NCBI GenBank assembly: GCA_011800155.1
Contig: CM022373.1
Coordinates: 2,170,001-2,234,000, forward strand
Origin: Flammulina velutipes
Lineage: Eukaryota; Basidiomycota; Agaricomycetes; Agaricales; Physalacriaceae
Direction: 5' to 3'
DNA length: 64,000 bases
Part shown: positions 58,712-64,000 of the stretch, piece by piece
Numbering within the stretch: the stretch's first letter is position 1
Layout of the letters: each line of letters opens with the position of its first letter
The notes under the pieces: model-generated
Told to the model about the DNA's origin: nothing
What the model saw: only the letters and a program-made list of their open reading frames with translations
Database searches by the model: none
Program-made: the position numbers and the translations under genes

Positions 58712-59044
58712 ATGGCCGATGTCTGCAAACCCTACAATATGGTACGCCACCTTTTCTTTCCGAGTTTCTTGTTGACTAATGAATGGGGCCCAGCCTGCAA
58801 ATACATCTCTTCCCGCTTCCAGCGGAAGGATCCCCATCGTTCAGGCTGACCGTGATAACGCGAGTTCTGCTCGATCCAGTACGTGTGTTGGATACATATG
58901 GTTGTCGATCTTACTGAGATATCACTAGAACTGGCTCGACCAACTCAAATCGTGAGAATTAGTAGTATAGACGTTTCGCAGGAGCGCGCGGCGCTGTCAG
59001 TGATACCTCTTTTTTGTCCGCGCCAGTCACTCAATGTTAGATAG
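58712..59044 (+). CDS. possible short protein, unrecognised
   Basis: Exons 58712-58741, 58794-58878 and 58929-59044 would give 76 aa. Support is purely structural: two 50-52 nt introns with GTACG donors, CTAAT/CTGAG branch-like sequences and CAG/TAG acceptors, and phase kept across both. The peptide starts MADVCKPYNM and is Ser/Ala/Arg-rich, without a signal peptide. No C-terminal CaaX box, so not a typical mating pheromone precursor. It may be a false model. Confidence 0.3.
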
Positions 59045-59228
59045 TGAAAGAATCTACAAGGCCTTTTCTCGTCGGACGGACGACAACTGAATTGACACAC
59101 GGGGGTCATCGCACCATATCATGACCACCACTATGACCTACATGTTTTACGACATCGCATTGAAAGTTAAAATTGTTGTAATAGTACGGTACAATGTATT
59201 AGTAAAGGGACGGAAGAACCTATGTCTT

Positions 59229-60234
59229 TCATTCGATAGCCTTTCGGTTTTTGACACTCTCCGGCAACCCAACAGTCTTGGCGAGTCTCTCTGCTACCTT
59301 TTTTACAAATCCCTCATGTGCCATGGCTGGAGACGCGTCAGAAGATATTTACCATGAGCAAAACAAAATTCCATACTGTCACCCTGCTCGATGGCCTCCT
59401 TCAGATATTCCGGCCACCACATAGCCATGGCATCGCTGAACAAGTCGGGTTCTTTCTTACTCCTCTCTTCGGCATCTCGTATAGAGAACCAGATGAACCT
59501 CATGCTGCGTTCGGCACGTACGACAATTTGCACTGTGTCGTCCCCACGCAAGTCGGTTTCCCAGTCCTCGATGACACTTTCTTCGTCGTCATCTTCTATC
59601 ATGATTCTCGTAATTTCTTCTCGAGGCAAGATGGCTCCCGTTTCTAGCTGGGTTATACGTTAGCTGGAAGCTAGGCGACATAACGCGTCACGACGTACCC
59701 GAAATAGTTGTGCAGCTTCTTTGTGTATCTCTGGACGCCTTTTGATATCGAGATAGAAACTACACGCAGCAAGTGTCAAAGGTCGCGACTCAGACTTGCG
59801 CCACAAGAATCGCGACACACCAATATTTTGAGAGACAATCGCGATCGTGTCGTGGCATATTCAATGCCCATATTGACCTTGGAAGTATAAGTAAGTCTCC
59901 AACTGACGGTCAATTTATAGTTACTTACCAAGTGGTGAAACTCATTTTCCAAGCATTGAGCCATCGTGAAACGGTCTGCCAATGTTCCTCCAAGTCTGGG
60001 GTCATGGTTTCTCGACGGACAGCAACCCTACAGGATTTCTTATGTGTCTTCCAACCTGCCTTCTGGCAATCCCTAGAGCAATATTGGACTAGCCTATTGA
60101 ATATGATGAGGAAACGGTATGCAACTTGAATGTAATGTTGTTGCTTACCTACATACGCTGCATGACCTAAGGTTCTTGCGCCCGCATTCCTTCATGCAGT
60201 AGTTGCAAACATCTTTGGCAGATAACGGTGCCAT
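59229..60234 (-). CDS. MYND zinc-finger protein (paralogue B)
   Basis: Exons 60149-60234, 59929-60093, 59821-59877, 59699-59759, 59377-59647 and 59229-59326 give 245 aa, exactly the length of paralogue A. MYND ligands C10, C13, C25, C28, C34, C38, H46, C50. It shares WSIWALNMPRHDRDCL, CFYLDIKRRPEIHKEAAQLFR and RGDDTVQIVVRAERSMRFIWF with paralogue A. All five introns fall at equivalent positions with the same phase; the third and fifth exons have identical length (57 and 271 nt). It has an acidic insertion (EDDDEE) absent from A, and a different C-terminus. Start 130 bp from the divergent thioesterase gene. Confidence 0.85.
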
Positions 60235-60364
60235 GGGTTTTAGTCGTAGACTTAGTGGGTAGAAGACAACGAGGTCGAAACGAGGACGACAGTTACGGTT
60301 GCAGCCTTGCAGGTTGTCGGTTGTCGGACCGGTAACCGATACATAACCTCCCACCGCCACCATC

Positions 60365-61463
60365 ATGCATTTAATGCCGTTGCTTACCAGCTTTCTGGCC
60401 GTTCTATCTACTGAATCTCTGACTGTGAAACCTCCGAGACCTCTTGTTTTGTGGCACGGACTTGGTTGGCTATGCTCCGCCGCTCTCAACTGCTCTGTCT
60501 TACAAGTGTGTAGGGGATTCGTATGCCTCGGAGGGAATGGTTGAATTTGGCGAAATGATAAAAGACATCCATCCTGGGATATTCATCCACTCGATATACA
60601 TTTTTGAGGACAACGACGATGACAGGAAGGCCAGCTTTGTATGTCCCCGTACCTTCTACGTGGACCGCTTGTAACTGACCTTCCAGACAGTATGGGAACG
60701 TTAATTCACAACTCGAGATTGCTGCTGAGCAGCTTCGCGATATCGACGAGCTGAGCGGTGGATTTGATGCCATCGGATTCTCTCAAGGTGGCCAGTTCCT
60801 CAGAGCCTACGTCGAAAGATACAACAACCCACCAATCCATAACCTCATTACGTTTGGGGCGCAACATATGGGCGTATCGGACCTCCCCGCTTGCTCAGCT
60901 TGGGATTTCCCTTGTCGCGCCGCTCGGGGCGCAGCGAAGGGAGCAGTATATGGTCGTTGGGCCCAAGAGAATGTCATTACAGTATGTCATTGAAAATCAT
61001 TTCAATTGCATAGTTGGTACTCATTCTCGAGCAGGCGCAATACTTCCGCGACCCAACTCACATGGAAGCATACCTGAGTGCAAATCACTTCCTCCCCGAT
61101 ATCAACAATGAACTCTCCGAGCGAAACGCGACTTACGTCGAGAATTTTGTGTCGCTCAACGCATTAGTCCTCATGCTATTCGACCAGGACAAGACGGTTG
61201 TACCCAAGGAGAGCGCGTGGTTTGGCAGCGAAGCTGTGCCGGACAATGTACAGGAAGACGCGCAGATTGCTATGTCTGCAACGACGGATAAGGTCATTGT
61301 ACCCATGCGTCGGCAGCCCTTGTATCTGGAAGATTGGATAGGATTAAAGGCCTTGGATGAACGCGGCGCAGTGATTCTGGGAACTTGTAATGGCGAGCAT
61401 ATGCAATTACAGCGTTCTTGTTGGGAACCTGTTGTAAAGACATGGGTCGGAGGATTGCAGTAG
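60365..61463 (+). CDS. PPT1: palmitoyl-protein thioesterase
   Basis: Removes palmitate from S-acylated proteins in the lysosome/vacuole. Exons 60365-60464, 60514-60638, 60691-60981 and 61035-61463 give 314 aa (human PPT1 306). An N-terminal signal peptide is visible (LLTSFLAVLSTES). PPRPLVLWHGLGDSY is the oxyanion region. The catalytic triad is S106 in GFSQGGQF, D222 in LFDQDKTVVPKES and H294 in NGEHMQ. FGAQHMGV and CSAWDFPC follow the nucleophile as in the family. Exon 1 is joined through a GTTGGC donor, weaker than most here but confirmed by the GLGDSY motif. Confidence 0.92.
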
Positions 61464-61654
61464 TGATATGTAACACCGACCTACTATGCCGTGTTCACGT
61501 TATGGACTGTATCATGAATCGTTTATCGCCGGTCGTAGAGTGTCAAGTTTGAACTGTCAATGGTTCAACGGGCCGATCCCGCCAGCTCATCATTCGAACT
61601 CCTCTTACCCTTGTACTACCACAGGACCTGTGTCCTATCTAAAGGATAGCACTC
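61464..61654. other. short intergenic
   Basis: 191 bp between thioesterase and BTB gene; nothing seen. Confidence 0.4.
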
Positions 61655-62947
61655 ATGCTAGGATCCAAGGTGGTAGAAGATCAAGCATCTTCGTCGTCGA
61701 CTGCTGCGATAACTCCCAGGCGGTTTGTACTCGTGGTCTACCTTTCATTGCTGTCTCAACATACAATACAGCCGTTTCGTTGACCCTCACACCGGCGATG
61801 AACTAGTCTGTCACAACGATCTGTGGTTTGACGATGGCAGCGTAGTTTGTCGCGCACAGAACACGCTCTTTCGAGTGCACATGTCCCAGTTATCCCGCCA
61901 TTCTGTTTGCTTCCGCGATATGTTCTCTCTTGCATCGAGAGGCACTCCAGGGATTGATGAAATAGAAGGATGTCCTCTCATCTTTCTTCACGACACTGCG
62001 GATGATCTAGAGAGCTTGCTGATCAGCATCTACGATGGACCGTGAGTTCCTATCCTTTCATCCTTCTTTTGACCATGCGCTCAACATTTGTATTGTATAG
62101 AACCTTCGGTGACAATGGCGTGGAAGATTTCCGGGTCGTGTCCGGTATCATTCGCCTATCGACCAAATACATCATCGAGAGTCTACGGGAGAAGGCCTTA
62201 GCGCATCTCAATGTGGCGTGGCCATCGACCTTGAAAGGCTGGGAAGCACGTGAGGACTACGCCCGATATTGTGAGCTAGACCCGACACGCCTTGGCCGCG
62301 TCTATCCATCCCCGATTGTAAGTCGCGATCTCATAGTTTCAACGCCCTTCTTTCTCAACGCCACTCAGGCTGTAATCAACCTCGCACACGAGGTGGCGGC
62401 GCCATCCCTCTTACCTTCCGCCTTCTACGACATTTGCCGATATCCTTTCTGTCAGATCTTCGAGCCGGGAGAAGAAGGCTCCCTCTACGATCCCACGCTC
62501 TCTCTTTCACCTGCAGATACCCAACGCCTTTGCCTAGGGAAAGAAGTCGCCCAACAGACGATCACTACTCTGATACAAGCCATGGGGACGAGTCAATACA
62601 TCCGGAGTTCCCAGCCCATGCTCTCGCACATCAGAAAGACGTCTTCTGGTGGGATATGCGTGTCTGCGGCGGCATGTCGTAAGGATTTCTCAGAGCTCGT
62701 GGAACTCGCCACTCAGCATTACCTGTTCGACCGAGAGCGAGGTTTCTGTGACCCACTTTACGCCGCGGAGGAGCTCGGACAGCTCAAGAGCGCAGATCTC
62801 TCGGAATGCAAGCCTTGTGCGCGGTCGCTGGAGGCATGGGCGGCGCGGGAGCGGCAAAAGATGTGGAAGATGATTCCCCTATGGTTCCGCTTGCAAGAGT
62901 TTTCCCCATCTCCTTCGAGGGAGATGTCGCCTCGGTCGCCTCAATAA
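61655..62947 (+). CDS. BTB/POZ-domain protein of the basidiomycete type
   Basis: Exons 61655-61722, 61772-62041, 62101-62317 and 62369-62947 give 377 aa. The BTB fold begins at HNDLWFDDGSVVCRAQNTLF, then VHMSQLSRHSVCFRDMF, and CPLIFLHDTADDLESLL. After it, RVVSGIIRLSTKYIIESLREKAL and AVINLAHEVAAPSLLPSAFYDICR follow the standard arrangement of these fungal proteins. The first exon is inferred from phase: CG|C joins ITPRR to RFVDPHTGDE. The intron at 62318-62368 is 51 nt and in-frame; splicing is preferred because it restores YPSPI-AVINLAHE. Likely a protein-interaction adaptor. Confidence 0.82.
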
Positions 62948-63115
62948 ATCATAATAATCTCAGCGTTTCGATCAAGTTTTATTCATCTATCGATCTCACT
63001 GTACGCAGTACTGTATTATCCTGTCACATTTATGCCTACTCATGATGTATATCTTACACACTTATAGCGATTAAGAATTTCAGTTGTTCAGCTTGATATT
63101 GACATTATTCTCTAC
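62948..63115. other. short convergent intergenic
   Basis: 168 bp between the BTB and DHODH stops; nothing seen. Confidence 0.4.
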
Positions 63116-64000
63116 TTAGAGGACAGGAACAGCTGCCGCTACAACATCGTCTGCTGAACCCATCTTATCCCCGAGTTCGTTCAGTAAACGGTTCAGCTCC
63201 TCCGCCTCTTTCGTCAACTGTGCAACTGTTATTTCCGACGTTTCTGGTTTTGGTGGGGGCTCCTTCCAGCTCAATTCATCCACAGCATTCTTCACCACAC
63301 CACTCCAGGTTTGCCCAGTCTTGTCTAAACGTTCGGCAATTTGGTCTTTTATTCTGCGACAAGCACCTGCACCATCGTAGCCAAATCCAGTGTAGACCTG
63401 GACCATTGATGCACCCGCTTTTGCATACTCGAGTGCGTCGTCTCCGGTAAACACGCCGCCACAGCCGATGAGAGGTATTGTGCTAGGTAGATTTTGCCGT
63501 AACGTTCTAAGGGCTCGAAGGGAGTATTCCTTTACTGGTACTCCAGATAGCCCGCCGGTTTGGACTTTGTTAGCTGGGAAAAGGTTGGCAAGAGAACCCC
63601 AATCCGGCTAGAAACGCACGTACCGTTCTTAAGAGTTGAAGGACGAGCGATAGTAGTATTACTGACAATGACGCCGTCAATGCTGCTCTGCCTAATCACT
63701 GCAGCGATTTCCACAAGCTGTTCATGGTCCAAATCAGGTGCTAATTTGAGGACGAGTTTAGGCTTTGTCGGTATCTCGTCTCGGGCGGTAGTGACACCTT
63801 TCAGCAGTTTTTCAAGAATATCCTTGTTCTGCAAGCCTCTATGAAGTGTCAGTAAACGGCTATATTGATTAGAAGCACCAACCTTAAGCCAGGCATATTT
63901 GGGCTGGAGACATTGACAACCAGAACGTCTGAGTATGGCCCAAAAGTCTTAACGCCTGCCACGAAGTCATCTATAGAATCGACAGGTGACTTTTTATTTT
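63116..64000 (-). CDS. dihydroorotate dehydrogenase (quinone), C-terminal part
   Basis: Cut by the right edge, so the N-terminal half is missing. Exons 63883 to the edge, 63624-63838 and 63116-63573. Fourth step of pyrimidine synthesis, class 2 enzyme of the inner mitochondrial membrane using FMN and ubiquinone. Visible: [103 protein letters not shown], with FMN phosphate-binding glycines. The tail after [15 protein letters not shown] is longer than usual, with about 70 helical residues rich in Lys/Glu. Confidence 0.92.

Noticed and set aside
58712..59044. Mating pheromone precursor
   Set aside because: The spliced short peptide lacks a C-terminal CaaX motif, so this identity is not supported.
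51063..60234. A biosynthetic gene cluster built around the 2OG dioxygenase and amidohydrolase
   Set aside because: No core enzyme (PKS, NRPS, terpene cyclase), no transporter and no cluster regulator; the neighbours are MYND proteins and housekeeping genes.

Overview
The window is nuclear DNA of a filamentous basidiomycete, almost certainly an agaricomycete. Nearly every gene is cut by short GT-AG introns of about 43-71 nt. The conserved genes are fungal (HMG-CoA synthase, mL41, RPP40, MED10, TMA16, eIF3g, NOC4, MOZART1, Zds1-type protein), and the accessory families are ones expanded in mushrooms (CxC5/CxC6 'KDZ-associated' protein, alpha-kinase with cysteine clusters, MYND-finger proteins, BTB protein, fungal FAD monooxygenase). 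Exon structures below come from reading splice signals by hand and checking that reading phase is kept across every junction and that family motifs are restored.

Layout. 0-15 kb: end of a small secreted Cys-rich protein, mL41, HMG-CoA synthase (-), a divergent phosphopantetheinyl-transferase-like gene, RPP40, phospholipase C (-), an unrecognised helical protein (-), an NmrA-type oxidoreductase, then MED10 (-) and TMA16 (+) head to head over 92 bp. 15-25 kb: the CxC5/CxC6 protein (+) converging on an alpha-kinase gene (-), a phenol-hydroxylase-type FAD monooxygenase, MOZART1. 25-39 kb: Zds1-like regulator, succinate/fumarate carrier (-), eIF3g (-), a Ser/Thr kinase with C-terminal repeats, NOC4, a flavin monooxygenase (-), a membrane-anchored methyltransferase-like protein. 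39-46 kb: mostly intergenic, with an HMG-box factor (-) and one poorly resolved Cys-containing gene (-), then an endonuclease-III-like glycosylase. 46.9-51.0 kb: about 4.2 kb in which I can support no gene. 51-64 kb: a MYND protein (+), a 2-oxoglutarate dioxygenase (-), a large membrane-anchored amidohydrolase (+), a second MYND protein (-) that is an inverted paralogue of the first, palmitoyl-protein thioesterase, a BTB protein and the C-terminal part of dihydroorotate dehydrogenase (-), cut by the right edge.

How genes relate. There is no operon logic and no convincing biosynthetic cluster; most loci are housekeeping genes (mevalonate pathway, pyrimidine synthesis, mitochondrial and cytosolic translation, ribosome biogenesis, transcription, spindle nucleation). 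The most unusual items are the PPTase-like gene lacking expected active-site residues, the inverted MYND pair with identical exon architecture, the intact CxC5/CxC6 gene next to an alpha-kinase, a GC-AG intron in TMA16, several micro-exons, and the empty 4.2-kb stretch. I found no rRNA, tRNA, CRISPR array or recognisable transposon.
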